From positions 1 to 57,414 of IMG/VR virus record IMGVR_UViG_3300046007_006572: a stretch of 57,414 nucleotides of DNA. One strand, 5' to 3'. Under the pieces are notes generated by a model. That model saw only the letters and a program-made list of their open reading frames with translations. It was not told the DNA's origin and did no database searches. The position numbers and the translations under genes are program-made. This stretch comes from a virus. This document shows, in pieces, positions 17,501 through 25,099 of the stretch (positions are counted from its first letter, which is position 1; every line of letters starts with the position of its first letter).

Positions 17501-20059
17501 CAGATAACCGTCATTTGGTCCAACTAATGTGAATTCTGGGTCGGCATGTGTGCTACTACCAATGCCCATGTCAATATATGTGTCATCTTCAGTACCATTA
17601 TCAGCAGTGGCAACATAGTCTCCTGATGCATCAGTTCCATTATTAATATTTTGAATGTTTATCTGTGAATAACCATCATAGTTCGCAGATGCTTGGAAAA
17701 CTGTAAATGGCTGATAATCGTATCCTGTTGGAATACCAGCATATAATGCATTATGACCGTTAGATGCATAACCAAAAAACTGACCGCTGTTACCTGTAAC
17801 TGTTATAGAGGTAACATTCCCTACAAAATTGACATTACCTAAAACACTAAGGTCATTTTGAATAGTTACATTACCAGAAATTGTACCACCAGACGCACTG
17901 AATCTTGTGTTTGCAAAATCGAATGCAGCATTAGAATGTACGAATGCCGCATTAGCGTGGATGAATGCCACATTGGCTTCTATGAACGCAGAATTGGCGT
18001 GATAAAAAGCTGCATTTGCTTGAACGAAGCCAGAGTTAGCAATAATAAACGCAGCATTTGCATACTGACCTGTCGCATTCTGCGACTGATATGATGCGTT
18101 CGCTAAATCAAAAGATGCATTGGCGTGAATGAATCCACTGTTTGCATGAATAAATGCTGCATTTGCATACTGACCACTAGCATTCTGACTTAGATAAGCA
18201 GCATTGGCGTGACCAAACGCCGAATTCGTTTGAATGAATGCGGAGTTGGCTTGGATATAAGCAGCATTAGCGGCAGCAAAAGCACCATTAGCATTTGCAA
18301 AGGCAGCATTAGCGGCAGCAAAAGCACCATTGGCATTTGCAAAGGCAGCGTTAGCATGAATGAATCCACTGTTTGCATGAATGAACGATGCATTTGCATA
18401 TTGACCAGTGGCATTTTGACTTTCATATGCTGAATTGGCATGATTGAATGCAGCATTTGAATGAATAAATCCACTGTTTGCATGAGTGTATGCAGCATTA
18501 GCGGCAGCAAAGGCACCATTGGCGTTGGCAAAAGAAGCATTGGCTCTAGCAAAAGCACCATTGGCATTTGCAAACGAAGCATTTGCAGCAGCAAGTGCAG
18601 CATTTGACTGTGCATATGCAAGTGATGAGTAGATGTATAAATCTACATTACCGTTTGCCGCAAAGATATAATTTGTAAAGATAGCATTAGCACCTGTAAT
18701 GCTACCATTTGAACCTGTTGTTGTTAGTGTATTTGATGTGACATTACCAACAATAACAACATCACCCGTAACTTGACCGCCAACATTGGCATTCAGTGAA
18801 TTGTTTGCACGAATAAATGCCGCATTAGCTGTGTTGAATGATACATTCGCCATTGCAAAAGCGCCATTGGCATTTGCAAAAGCAGCGTTGGCTCTAGCAA
18901 AGGCGCCATTGGCATTTGCAAAGGCAGCGTTAGCAGCAGCAAAAGCACCGTTGGCATTTGCAAAAGCGGCGTTAGCTACATTACCTGATGCATTCTGTGA
19001 ACGGTATGCGGCATTTGCTTGAATAAATCCAGAGTTAGCGTGAATGAATGCGCCATTAGCGACAGTGAACGCAGCATTAGCGTATTCACCACTAGAGTTT
19101 TGACTTTCGTATGCTGAGTTAGCTTTGACAAATGCCGCATTAGCATGGTCGAATCCAGAATTAGCATGTGCAAAGTTTGCATTTGCTAAAGTAAAAACCG
19201 AGTTTGTGTACTGACCTGTTGCATTCTGTGAGATGTATGCTGCATTTGCATGAGCAAAACTAGCATTAGTCTGAATAAATGCGCTATTAGCGTGAATGAA
19301 TGCGGCATTAGCCGTATCATATGCCGGTTGAACTTGCGGAAACACATTGTTTGCGGCAGCAAAGGCAGCATTAGCGTGAACGAAAGCGGCATTGGCTTGA
19401 ATAAATCCAGAATTGGCAGTATTAAACGCTGGTTGAATTTGTGGAAATACATTGTTTGCAGCAGCAAAAGAGGCATTAGCATGGTCAAAAGATGCATTGG
19501 CTTTAATGAATGCCGAGTTTGCATATGATGATGCTGATGTACCACCTAAGTCATCATAGTTTGTGCCATCATTTGTAAATTGCCACTTGTTACCAGTTTC
19601 ATTCCACAACAAATAAACATTCGGTTGTGCGCCACGGTCAATCTCAATACCAGCATTCATTGTCGGCTGTGCTGACTGATTGATTGCCGTATTCAATGAG
19701 ATGATATTATCACCAATCATTACAACGGGTGTGTTTCCACCAATTGCACCACCAACAATATTCAGATTACCTTGAATGGTAAGGTCGCCAGTGATAATAC
19801 CACCAGCGTTTGCATTCAATGAATTGTTTGCACGAATGAACGCAGCATTGGCAGTAATATATGCAGAATTTGCCTGTTCATATGAAGTAAGACCACGAAG
19901 ATAACTATCGTGACCACCAATGGCAATAGCACCATTTTCTGCTGGACTACCAATGAAAAGTGTATTACTGCTATATGAATACGCTGGTTCACCAATGTTT
20001 AGTGCTACTGGTGTATTTGATACTAGCGAACGCTTTATTTGAATTGGTGTATTTGCCAT
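14579..20059 (-). CDS. Giant tail fibre protein (1826 aa) with aromatic heptad repeats
   Basis: This is a very long fibre. The N-terminus MANTPIQIKRSLVSNTPVAL and the following LNIGEPAYSYSSNTLFIGS are typical of T4-like aquatic virion fibres. About residues 55-85, 180-430, 475-720 and 950-1400 consist of heptads of the form (F/Y)xxANxA, for example AFIHANSGFIQANAAF, forming an extended rod. These blocks are separated by beta islands; the central one (about 720-950, with DYVATADNGTEDD and YIDMGIGSS) is a module known from other phage fibres. Residues 1400-1640 hold three tandem beta modules (TAFNVGFRPESEKTIFVSIG), and the last 120 residues form a domain shared with the genes at 27923 and 20835. 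Inferred role: host-contacting tail fibre. Confidence 0.85.
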   Translation of the reverse strand: MANTPIQIKRSLVSNTPVALNIGEPAYSYSSNTLFIGSPAENGAIAIGGHDSYLRGLTSYEQANSAYITANAAFIRANNSLNANAGGIITGDLTIQGNLNIVGGAIGGNTPVVMIGDNIISLNTAINQSAQPTMNAGIEIDRGAQPNVYLLWNETGNKWQFTNDGTNYDDLGGTSASSYANSAFIKANASFDHANASFAAANNVFPQIQPAFNTANSGFIQANAAFVHANAAFAAANNVFPQVQPAYDTANAAFIHANSAFIQTNASFAHANAAYISQNATGQYTNSVFTLANANFAHANSGFDHANAAFVKANSAYESQNSSGEYANAAFTVANGAFIHANSGFIQANAAYRSQNASGNVANAAFANANGAFAAANAAFANANGAFARANAAFANANGAFAMANVSFNTANAAFIRANNSLNANVGGQVTGDVVIVGNVTSNTLTTTGSNGSITGANAIFTNYIFAANGNVDLYIYSSLAYAQSNAALAAANASFANANGAFARANASFANANGAFAAANAAYTHANSGFIHSNAAFNHANSAYESQNATGQYANASFIHANSGFIHANAAFANANGAFAAANAAFANANGAFAAANAAYIQANSAFIQTNSAFGHANAAYLSQNASGQYANAAFIHANSGFIHANASFDLANASYQSQNATGQYANAAFIIANSGFVQANAAFYHANSAFIEANVAFIHANAAFVHSNAAFDFANTRFSASGGTISGNVTIQNDLSVLGNVNFVGNVTSITVTGNSGQFFGYASNGHNALYAGIPTGYDYQPFTVFQASANYDGYSQINIQNINNGTDASGDYVATADNGTEDDTYIDMGIGSSTHADPEFTLVGPNDGYLYTHGNTSTSGGDLVIGTFLPQNDVVFAAGGMNIENEQMRIIGSSNTINIRANVDISLSKSVLLGAVANVHITGGSNDDYIRTDGAGNLTFASLISANVIKVLYNTTNAASIQANSAYQSQNATGQYANAAFIHANSAYESQNATGQYANSGFIQANAAFNHANAAFIAANSAAGTYANAAFLHANSAFDKANNADANAISAGVYANAAFAAANNVAPQIQPAFNTANAAFIHANASFDKANNADANAISAGSYANSAFVHANAAFAAANNVAPQVQPSFDTANAAFIQANGAIVHAQSAFNAQNTTGSYANSAFAHANAAFDSANNVAPQVQPAFNTANAAFIHANSAYADLNTISIYANTPSYTANSAAIYANGAFAQANIANADAFSAGNYANASFIIANSGFIQANSAFFHANDAYNTANAGFAAANSGGTYANSAFATANSGSQYANSAFVHANSGFIQANSAYAHANAAFNSANNVAPQVQPAFDTANAAFIQANSSFIHANAAFNAANNALDTWVRGQANAAFIQANAAFDKANTGANAEVSTFSTTSNGSVSTFALGFTPASNSAVIVSIGGIVQTEPDDYVVTRTNNSISFNEPPPAGEKIRVAGFNNVVPYFLDVANSAGAVVSTYDNIGDGTSTAFNVGFRPESEKTIFVSIGGILQPESAYTVNPSTNTVTFGTAPGDGENIRVVGFEKINPYFIRYTASNVSVSVFETTANGNFTTFNLGFDPQAKETLLVTIDGIVQPITSYSVDTSNDTITFTEAPGNGELVRVATFYTTANAMVIPDGSVTAAKLSLTSNLVVSGANIVVSNGATEVFNVRSHSTSGLPSTSNGTGTVVVVGGVGVRGNVYADAIYDGRNGNQPVGYLNIPPVGQKTSSYILAKGDVGEYVEVGTGGSITIPDGVFASGDAVSVFNNTSGSITITCSITTAYISGTDSDKASVSLATRGVASILFISPTVCVIMGSVT
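15860..19540 (-). repeat. 21-bp-period coding repeats (heptad region of giant fibre)
   Basis: Degenerate 21-base units encode (F/Y)xxANxA heptads over most of this span, interrupted by a non-repetitive beta island at about 17200-17900. Individual units use many synonymous variants (gcatttgcatga, gcattagcgtga, gcattggcttga on the plus strand), so the period is strict at protein level but diverged in DNA. Confidence 0.85.
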
Positions 20060-20068
20060 TTGTAATTC

Positions 20069-20290
20069 TTAGAATATTCCACCGTCTAGCTGGTCTAAAA
20101 CGGAAGTAGCAATTTTTGTCTCGAACCGATTGTTTGCAGAACTATACACTAATGAAAATCCATCTTGCACACCATCAGTATTTACATCATTGATTTCATT
20201 CAATGCCACATTAGGCTTAGGACTATACTTTGGTGATACAACAGTTGTGCGATTTGGCTGAAATACTGTGACTTTACCTAAATCTGGCAT
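20069..20290 (-). CDS. Small structural protein with LDGGIF terminus
   Basis: This 73-residue protein has VDTDGVQDGFSLVYSS-type beta strands (here NDVNTDGVQDGFSLVY) and ends SVLDQLDGGIF. Short proteins with a DGF..VYxS pattern and a terminal LDGGxF are common next to fibre genes in T4-like aquatic phages, and the same tail motif is used as a linker in larger fibres. It lies 9 bases upstream of the giant fibre gene. It is probably a fibre attachment or tip piece; no function is demonstrated. Confidence 0.6.
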   Translation of the reverse strand: MPDLGKVTVFQPNRTTVVSPKYSPKPNVALNEINDVNTDGVQDGFSLVYSSANNRFETKIATSVLDQLDGGIF

Positions 20291-20293
20291 GAC

Positions 20294-20629
20294 TTACCTC
20301 GTAACAGATGGAAGAACTGTAGCAGTACCTTCGACTACACGTGTTACAGAATTATCGGTTGAGTTTGTAATTTTTAAATCATAAACGTAACGACCTGGCG
20401 TCAAATTACTTGTGTTTGCTGCTGTCATTGAAAGAGTAATTTGACCATTTGCATTTCCTGTAATGGTCGCTGTCAGTGTATTTGCTGATGAAGAGTAATA
20501 AGATTTGCGTAACTGAGCAGATGCCGAATATGTCGCAAGATTGATAGCATCACCTTGGGTATCATTTACTGTCACAGTGGATGTGAGGTTTGCACCTTGC
20601 TCAATCGTGATTTCTACATATGCTGCCAA
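20294..20629 (-). CDS. Immunoglobulin-like virion protein (BppU-N-like)
   Basis: This is a 111-residue all-beta protein. The order of strands, with IEQGANLTSTVTVND, then INLATYSASAQLRKSYYSSS, then GQITLSMTAANTSNL and GRYVYDLKITNSTD, matches the small Ig-like domain seen at the N-terminus of baseplate upper proteins and in many tail-associated phage proteins. No signal peptide is present. It is the first gene after a UUCG-loop terminator and has a CTAAATA box 22 bases upstream, so it starts a new late unit that includes the giant fibre. Adhesion or decoration role is inferred. Confidence 0.65.
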   Translation of the reverse strand: MAAYVEITIEQGANLTSTVTVNDTQGDAINLATYSASAQLRKSYYSSSANTLTATITGNANGQITLSMTAANTSNLTPGRYVYDLKITNSTDNSVTRVVEGTATVLPSVTR

Positions 20630-20650
20630 GATTGTCTCCTTCTAATCGTC

Positions 20651-20657
20651 TATTTAG
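20651..20657 (-). promoter_or_regulatory. Late-promoter-like CTAAATA box after terminator
   Basis: The minus strand reads CTAAATA 22 bases upstream of the ATG of the Ig-like gene. It lies immediately downstream of the terminator at 20671-20697, so the two together mark a transcription-unit boundary in front of the giant fibre gene. Confidence 0.6.
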
Positions 20658-20670
20658 TCAATCTCGGAAA

Positions 20671-20697
20671 TGTAAAAAAAGCCTCCGAAGAGGCTTT
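20671..20697 (-). terminator. Intrinsic terminator with C(UUCG)G tetraloop
   Basis: On the minus strand the stem AAAGCCTC/GAGGCTTT (20678-20685 with 20690-20697) closes a TTCG loop and runs into seven T residues. The ultrastable C(UUCG)G loop is the typical form of T4 terminators. It ends the unit containing the small genes at 20719-21532. Confidence 0.85.
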
Positions 20698-20718
20698 AAT
20701 TTTTAGAACATTATAAAA

Positions 20719-20838
20719 TTATCCTCCAAACGAAATGTCCGAAAGTGGTGCACCAGAAAAAGAACCATCAGAAAGAACGGTAACACCACCTCCACCAGAA
20801 GCAGCAGTTCCAATTATTGCCAACATGATTCCGCTCAT
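20719..20838 (-). CDS. Small Gly/Ser-rich peptide (39 aa), translationally coupled
   Basis: A 39-codon ORF begins MSGIMLAIIGTAAS, runs through a Gly-rich stretch and ends APLSDISFGG. Its ATG overlaps the stop of the upstream 89-residue gene in an ATGA junction, and the TAA is followed by a terminator, which together support real translation. The N-terminal hydrophobic run (about residues 4-13) is too short for a firm membrane call. The final SDISFGG resembles the LDGGxF-type tails of neighbouring fibre-associated proteins. Function unknown. Confidence 0.5.
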   Translation of the reverse strand: MSGIMLAIIGTAASGGGGVTVLSDGSFSGAPLSDISFGG

Positions 20839-21104
20839 GCTATTCCCCTTGTAAATACAACTGTTTTTGAATCAATGAACACTGCATTTAACATACATCT
20901 TGGTGGAAACTCAATCATGGTTGCTTTTCTAGGATAACCTGAACGATAGCTGTTAGGAACTTCACACTGAATTGTACCTGCTTCGTCTTTGTTATTAAAT
21001 AAAATCAGCACATCTCCTTGAGAAAATTCTTCAGCAGGAATGGTTACAACTGAAGAATTTTCCACACTCACAACTTTATTAGCGTGTTCTTTTTGTAATA
21101 TCAT
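20835..21104 (-). CDS. Stand-alone beta domain related to fibre C-termini
   Basis: The 89-residue product contains VVTIPAEEFSQGDVLILFNN and ends AVFIDSKTVVFTRGIA. The arrangement of a short strand, IP-x-x-x-F-x-x-GD and V-x-x-FNN matches the last domain of the giant fibre (SITIPDGVFASGDAVSVFNN) and of the 258-residue protein at 27923-28699. It therefore looks like a separately encoded copy of that terminal domain, possibly a fibre cap or trimerisation subunit. It overlaps its neighbours by four bases on both sides. Confidence 0.6.
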   Translation of the reverse strand: MILQKEHANKVVSVENSSVVTIPAEEFSQGDVLILFNNKDEAGTIQCEVPNSYRSGYPRKATMIEFPPRCMLNAVFIDSKTVVFTRGIA

Positions 21105-21532
21105 GATTTTGGATACTTTGTTTTGATTTCTTGAATCTTTGCAGTCATTTCTGTGGCTGCTTCACCACCTTTCCACATAGCATCTAATTGTTCCGCTAAA
21201 GGTGGATATTCAGAACGGCGTTTAGCATAATAGTCAGGATTATCTGGTCGCACAATTTCACTCTTATCGATATCCACTATTTGTGGTTCACCACCCATAG
21301 GGTCTGGTATCTCACGTGTTTTAGGTGTGAGTGCTGCCCATACACTTTCTTTTGCATCGATATCAGCATAAATTGATTCTTCTTTTGACGAAATATAATC
21401 AGACAAGTTTACATTTGGTGGTATGAACAATGACCAATCATATGTTTGACCGTTACGTTCAACCTTCAAATATGCAAGACCTCTTTCTTCACCTGCTATG
21501 TTTGATGCAATTCCTTCCAAAGAAATGCTCAT
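21101..21532 (-). CDS. Tail-associated hypothetical protein (XkdW/tail-assembly-like)
   Basis: This 143-residue protein has an N-terminal beta part (LAYLKVERNGQTYDWSLFIP) and a helical C-terminus with AKRRSEYPPLAEQLDAMWKG and MTAKIQEIKTKYPKS. The YPPLxEQLDAxWKGG..IxxIKxKYP pattern recurs in small proteins encoded beside phage tail-fibre genes and is often annotated as tail-assembly related. ATGA-type overlaps link it to both neighbours. A chaperone or minor fibre component role is inferred, not shown. Confidence 0.5.
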   Translation of the reverse strand: MSISLEGIASNIAGEERGLAYLKVERNGQTYDWSLFIPPNVNLSDYISSKEESIYADIDAKESVWAALTPKTREIPDPMGGEPQIVDIDKSEIVRPDNPDYYAKRRSEYPPLAEQLDAMWKGGEAATEMTAKIQEIKTKYPKS

Positions 21533-22884
21533 TTTGTTGCCTCCAATCTAAAGTTTTTACCTGGATGCTGCCCCGTTGGTGGCAGAATCTTTATGTTTTT
21601 GAAACCTATTTCTTTACACAATTCTGATAACGATTTTGGATTATATCCCCAAAGATGTGGTGACAATGCACCGTTCTTTTGTGTTTCGGGTGTCAATCTA
21701 TCTACGTGTGCGCCAAAGATACACATTGCTGTCATATGCTGCTCTGCGCCACTTTGCTCCAAATAATCTTTACATAAAGCCTCTAAGTCAGGTAATTCCA
21801 TAACTAATTTACCTTTTGGCTTGAGTGTACTCATCCATTTATTTAGAACTTCTGGAGCACGATGTTGTGGTATATGTTCAATTACATGACTAGCAAAGAT
21901 TTCATCAGCACAATTTTCTGGTAAATCTAATTCCATAATATCCATTTTGATGTCTGCTGTATCGCTATGCATATCAACACCCATATAGCCTTCTAATCTA
22001 TCACGACCACAACCCATGTTGAATTTGATTGGCTGTTCTTCTTGAATCATTTGTTGAATGATTGCTTTGTATCCAGCAGAAGGACCAGAACCCTCTGGTA
22101 AACGGTCAGCCCAACGACGGTCAATAAAATCTTTGTCATCTAAAGTCAATGGTCTTGTTGGCTCGATATTCGTATAATAATTTTTCAAATCAACAGATGG
22201 ATGTGCTGTGTACATACCAGTTGCTAAATCCATGTGTAGACACTGAACATCTGTATTGACTAAAAGTTTGGTGCCACGTTTGTGTAAACGATGAACAAAG
22301 AAATTATCTTCACCGATAAAAGGAATTTCATCATTGATATTATTACCAATACAGCAGAATGGTAAGTCTGGATTTTCTTCTTTCATTTGACGAAGAATCT
22401 CAATTGGTATCAACATGATATCCATACCAGTTTGCCATGCTTCAATGATTTGTCCTGGTGCAACATCAGGAATTGTAATCCAGTCGCCTTCACGAACCAT
22501 AATCATTGCATCAGAACATTTGATGTAATACACACCTGTAATTACTGCATCGGGATATTGTTCAGATGTACGCATTAGTTTTTTGAATGCATCATATGGA
22601 ACAACAGTATCTTCACCAATAAAGAGTAAATACTTGGCGCCAGATTCTAATGCTTGTTCAATAAGATAGTTTCGTGCAACATCTACTTTTTCACCACCAA
22701 TGTTGCAGAAACCATGAGAGAAGCCCATCAAGTCTACATGCAGACCATCATAACCATCAAAGTTTTGAGCTGCTTGTTCTTCTAGATTTCGTCTTGGCTG
22801 TGCAATGACAACATAAGGTTTGATTGTTTTAGATTCATCATAAATTTCCTGCATTGTTGCAATAATTTTATCTCGGTTATACAT
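21529..22884 (-). CDS. Bifunctional glycosyltransferase-methyltransferase fusion
   Basis: This is a 451-residue two-domain enzyme. Residues 1 to about 270 resemble a GT-A-type glycosyltransferase: VVIAQPRRN near the start, YLLFIGEDTVVPYDAFKKLM (85-104) with an acidic GED in the place of the usual DxD, and a second FIGEDNFFVHRL (189-200) plus VQCLHMDL. Residues about 285-451 are a Rossmann SAM-dependent methyltransferase: motif I FNMGCGRDRLEGYMGVD (288-304), an acidic residue pair after the next strand, and FASHVIEHIPQHRAPEVLNK. The ATG has GAGGAAA upstream and an AATAAATA box 29 bases away. Lying among fibre genes, it probably modifies a virion or cell-surface glycan; the substrate is unknown. 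Confidence 0.78.
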   Translation of the reverse strand: MYNRDKIIATMQEIYDESKTIKPYVVIAQPRRNLEEQAAQNFDGYDGLHVDLMGFSHGFCNIGGEKVDVARNYLIEQALESGAKYLLFIGEDTVVPYDAFKKLMRTSEQYPDAVITGVYYIKCSDAMIMVREGDWITIPDVAPGQIIEAWQTGMDIMLIPIEILRQMKEENPDLPFCCIGNNINDEIPFIGEDNFFVHRLHKRGTKLLVNTDVQCLHMDLATGMYTAHPSVDLKNYYTNIEPTRPLTLDDKDFIDRRWADRLPEGSGPSAGYKAIIQQMIQEEQPIKFNMGCGRDRLEGYMGVDMHSDTADIKMDIMELDLPENCADEIFASHVIEHIPQHRAPEVLNKWMSTLKPKGKLVMELPDLEALCKDYLEQSGAEQHMTAMCIFGAHVDRLTPETQKNGALSPHLWGYNPKSLSELCKEIGFKNIKILPPTGQHPGKNFRLEATK

Positions 22885-22912
22885 AATTTCCTCACTTTCA
22901 TAATGTATTCAG

Positions 22913-22920
22913 TATTTATT
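22913..22920 (-). promoter_or_regulatory. Late-promoter-like AATAAATA box
   Basis: The minus strand reads AATAAATA 29 bases upstream of the ATG of the glycosyltransferase-methyltransferase gene, in the gap after the first propeller protein. Confidence 0.5.
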
Positions 22921-22938
22921 CAGTAAAAATAGACGCTA

Positions 22939-25089
22939 TCAAAATTTATTGAAGAATGGTGATAGGGCGTAGCCTACATTTCTTGTTGTGCCAGTGGATA
23001 TTTTTTGGCCTACTGTTCCAGAGGCATTTATAAAATAAATTTCTCCAAATTGGTTTAAGACGCCGCCAGAATATGTAGCGGCAGTCGTTGCTGTACTAGC
23101 TAACGAATACGTAGATACTACACCAGTAGCTGATACTTTTTGTCCTACGGCAGCTCTTGATGAAATAAAATGAATATCTCCGTTAGGAGCCAAAACGCCT
23201 CCAGAATACGCAATGCTGCTTGTGTAAACTAAAGAATATGTAGAAACAACACCCGTAGCTGATACTTTTTGACCGACCGCAGCAGACCTAGGAACAAAAT
23301 GAATATCGCCATTAGGTGCCAATACGCCACCTTCATATGCAGACGATGCTGTGTAGACCAAAGAATAAGTAGAAACAACTCCAGCCGCTGATACTTTTTG
23401 GCCAAATCCTATAGTTTGAGGAACAAAATGTATGTCTCCATTTCTGGCTAAAACGCCGCCAGCATAATCTGTTCCAGCAGCACCAGCAACAACAGAAAAC
23501 GTAGAAACAACGCCAGCAGCAGAAACTTTTTGCCCAATTCCGCCTGCGTTAGACGGAATAAAATATATGTCTCCATTGGGGGCTAATGCGCCTCCAATAT
23601 AATTCCCACCGGTAAAAACCAAAGAATAAGTTGAAACTACTCCCGAAGCATTTATTTTTTGACCCCTATCAGCCAAAAATGGAATAAAGTGAATGTCTCC
23701 GTTTGAGGCTAAAACACCACCACGATATGCGTTTGTTCTTGTATAAACCAAAGAATATGTAGAAACTACCCCTGTTGCTGAAATTTTTCTACCAACAGAA
23801 GCGCTAGTGGGAACGGAATGTACATCACCATTTGGAGCTAATACGCCGCCTATGTAACTTGAACTAGCCAAACTAAACGTACTCACCACTCCTGCCGTAG
23901 TGTTATTGTTGTACGGCACTCCGTTAATTACACCACGGTCTAGCTCTTTTTTTAGATTTGTCCATGCCACCAAATCAGTGCCTACTTGACTCGTATCTGC
24001 TTGTGGTACTGTTCCTTCTGTCGCATCTGCTGGAAACGTACAGAACACATCTTTACTGCCAGCACCCCAATTGACTAATGCATTGCTATTGGATGATTCC
24101 AGCACCGTGTTGCGATATAACTCTGTACCATTAATCGATAGTGTACCAATTCCTATCTCCCAATCAGTGGCGTTGGTGATGGCGTAGTAGATTTCGTTTA
24201 CCGATAGATTGAATTCATTAACATAGTCGTTAGACGCTCCACTGACGTACATTTTTCCACCATCGGGCTTAAAAAATATACCACTTGGAGTTATCTCAGC
24301 AAAACCAACCGAGAAAGTCTGAAAATAAGATGCGGTCGATACATTCCAAGCAGATGACAGATTGTATTCGTACACTCCATCATTAACGCTACCAACAACA
24401 TACATCTTCAATCCATCAGGTCTAAAGTATAAAGCCTGAGGAACGCTATCTTGTGGATTTACACTAAATCCTTGAACGTGAGTGGCTGTTGAAATGTCCC
24501 AAGCAGTAGAAAGGTTGTATTCGTCAACCGATTCAGGAGTAGGATTGGCACCAACAACATACATTTTTGTGCCATCAGGTTTGAAAAATACACCTCCAGG
24601 CTGGTTGTCTTGAGTTGCAGTTGAGAACGCCTGAAGATAAGATGCAGTAGAAATATTCCAAGCAGAGGAAAGGTTGTACTCATAGATATTATTATTGTCG
24701 TTGCCAACAACATACATCTTCAACCCATCTGGCTTAAAAAATACACCTTCTGGAGTTGTGTCTTGTGCGCTTATTACAAAGTTCTGTACGTAAGAAGCAG
24801 TTCTAACATTCCAAGCCGTAGACAAATTATATTCATTGACTTCAGCGCCGGCGCTTCCGACAGTATACATTTTCAAACCATCTTCCCTAAAGAATAGTCC
24901 TTGAGAATTTGTATCTTGTCCTTCTACGGAAAACCTTTGTAACAACTGTGCGGTCGATACGTTCCAACCAGACCCCGAGGCAATAGATGCAAAACTCTGA
25001 TATCCTGAAACTGCTGAACCAAGCGTAAACGTACCATTGCCAGTAGTTACACTTGTTACTTTTACTTTATCTTTAACGACTAAAGGCAT
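22939..25089 (-). CDS. Tail fibre/receptor-binding candidate with five-repeat insertion plus seven-repeat propeller-like domain
   Basis: This 716-residue protein is the largest of three tandem paralogues. The start VVKDKVKVTSVTTGNGTFTL is a module common at the base of phage tail proteins. After GYQSFASIA (about residue 36) comes an insertion of five roughly 50-residue units (residues 41-298), each with GVFFKPDGLKMYVVG and EYNLSSAWNVSTASY. The interrupted N-domain then resumes (YYAITNATDWEIGIGT). Residues 400-700 hold seven units of about 42 residues, VVSTYSLVYT..GGVLAPNGDIHFVP..GQKISATG, a probable seven-bladed beta-propeller. The C-terminus ends in FFNKF, like its paralogues. Receptor binding is inferred from fold and location. 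Confidence 0.72.
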   Translation of the reverse strand: MPLVVKDKVKVTSVTTGNGTFTLGSAVSGYQSFASIASGSGWNVSTAQLLQRFSVEGQDTNSQGLFFREDGLKMYTVGSAGAEVNEYNLSTAWNVRTASYVQNFVISAQDTTPEGVFFKPDGLKMYVVGNDNNNIYEYNLSSAWNISTASYLQAFSTATQDNQPGGVFFKPDGTKMYVVGANPTPESVDEYNLSTAWDISTATHVQGFSVNPQDSVPQALYFRPDGLKMYVVGSVNDGVYEYNLSSAWNVSTASYFQTFSVGFAEITPSGIFFKPDGGKMYVSGASNDYVNEFNLSVNEIYYAITNATDWEIGIGTLSINGTELYRNTVLESSNSNALVNWGAGSKDVFCTFPADATEGTVPQADTSQVGTDLVAWTNLKKELDRGVINGVPYNNNTTAGVVSTFSLASSSYIGGVLAPNGDVHSVPTSASVGRKISATGVVSTYSLVYTRTNAYRGGVLASNGDIHFIPFLADRGQKINASGVVSTYSLVFTGGNYIGGALAPNGDIYFIPSNAGGIGQKVSAAGVVSTFSVVAGAAGTDYAGGVLARNGDIHFVPQTIGFGQKVSAAGVVSTYSLVYTASSAYEGGVLAPNGDIHFVPRSAAVGQKVSATGVVSTYSLVYTSSIAYSGGVLAPNGDIHFISSRAAVGQKVSATGVVSTYSLASTATTAATYSGGVLNQFGEIYFINASGTVGQKISTGTTRNVGYALSPFFNKF
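24196..24969 (-). repeat. Five tandem ~50-residue FFKPDGxKMYVVG coding repeats
   Basis: Five units, each with a (L/V)(F/Y)F(K/R)xDGxKMY core followed by (E/N)(Y/F)NLSxAW, are inserted into the N-terminal domain of the 716-residue protein. The two flanking paralogues lack the block at the equivalent site. Confidence 0.8.
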
Positions 25090-25099
25090 GGTGTAATCC

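Noticed and set aside
15860-19540. Regular short DNA repeats resembling a CRISPR-like or satellite array
   Set aside because: The 21-base period is in frame within a single intact ORF and the units encode heptads; there are no identical repeats with unique spacers.
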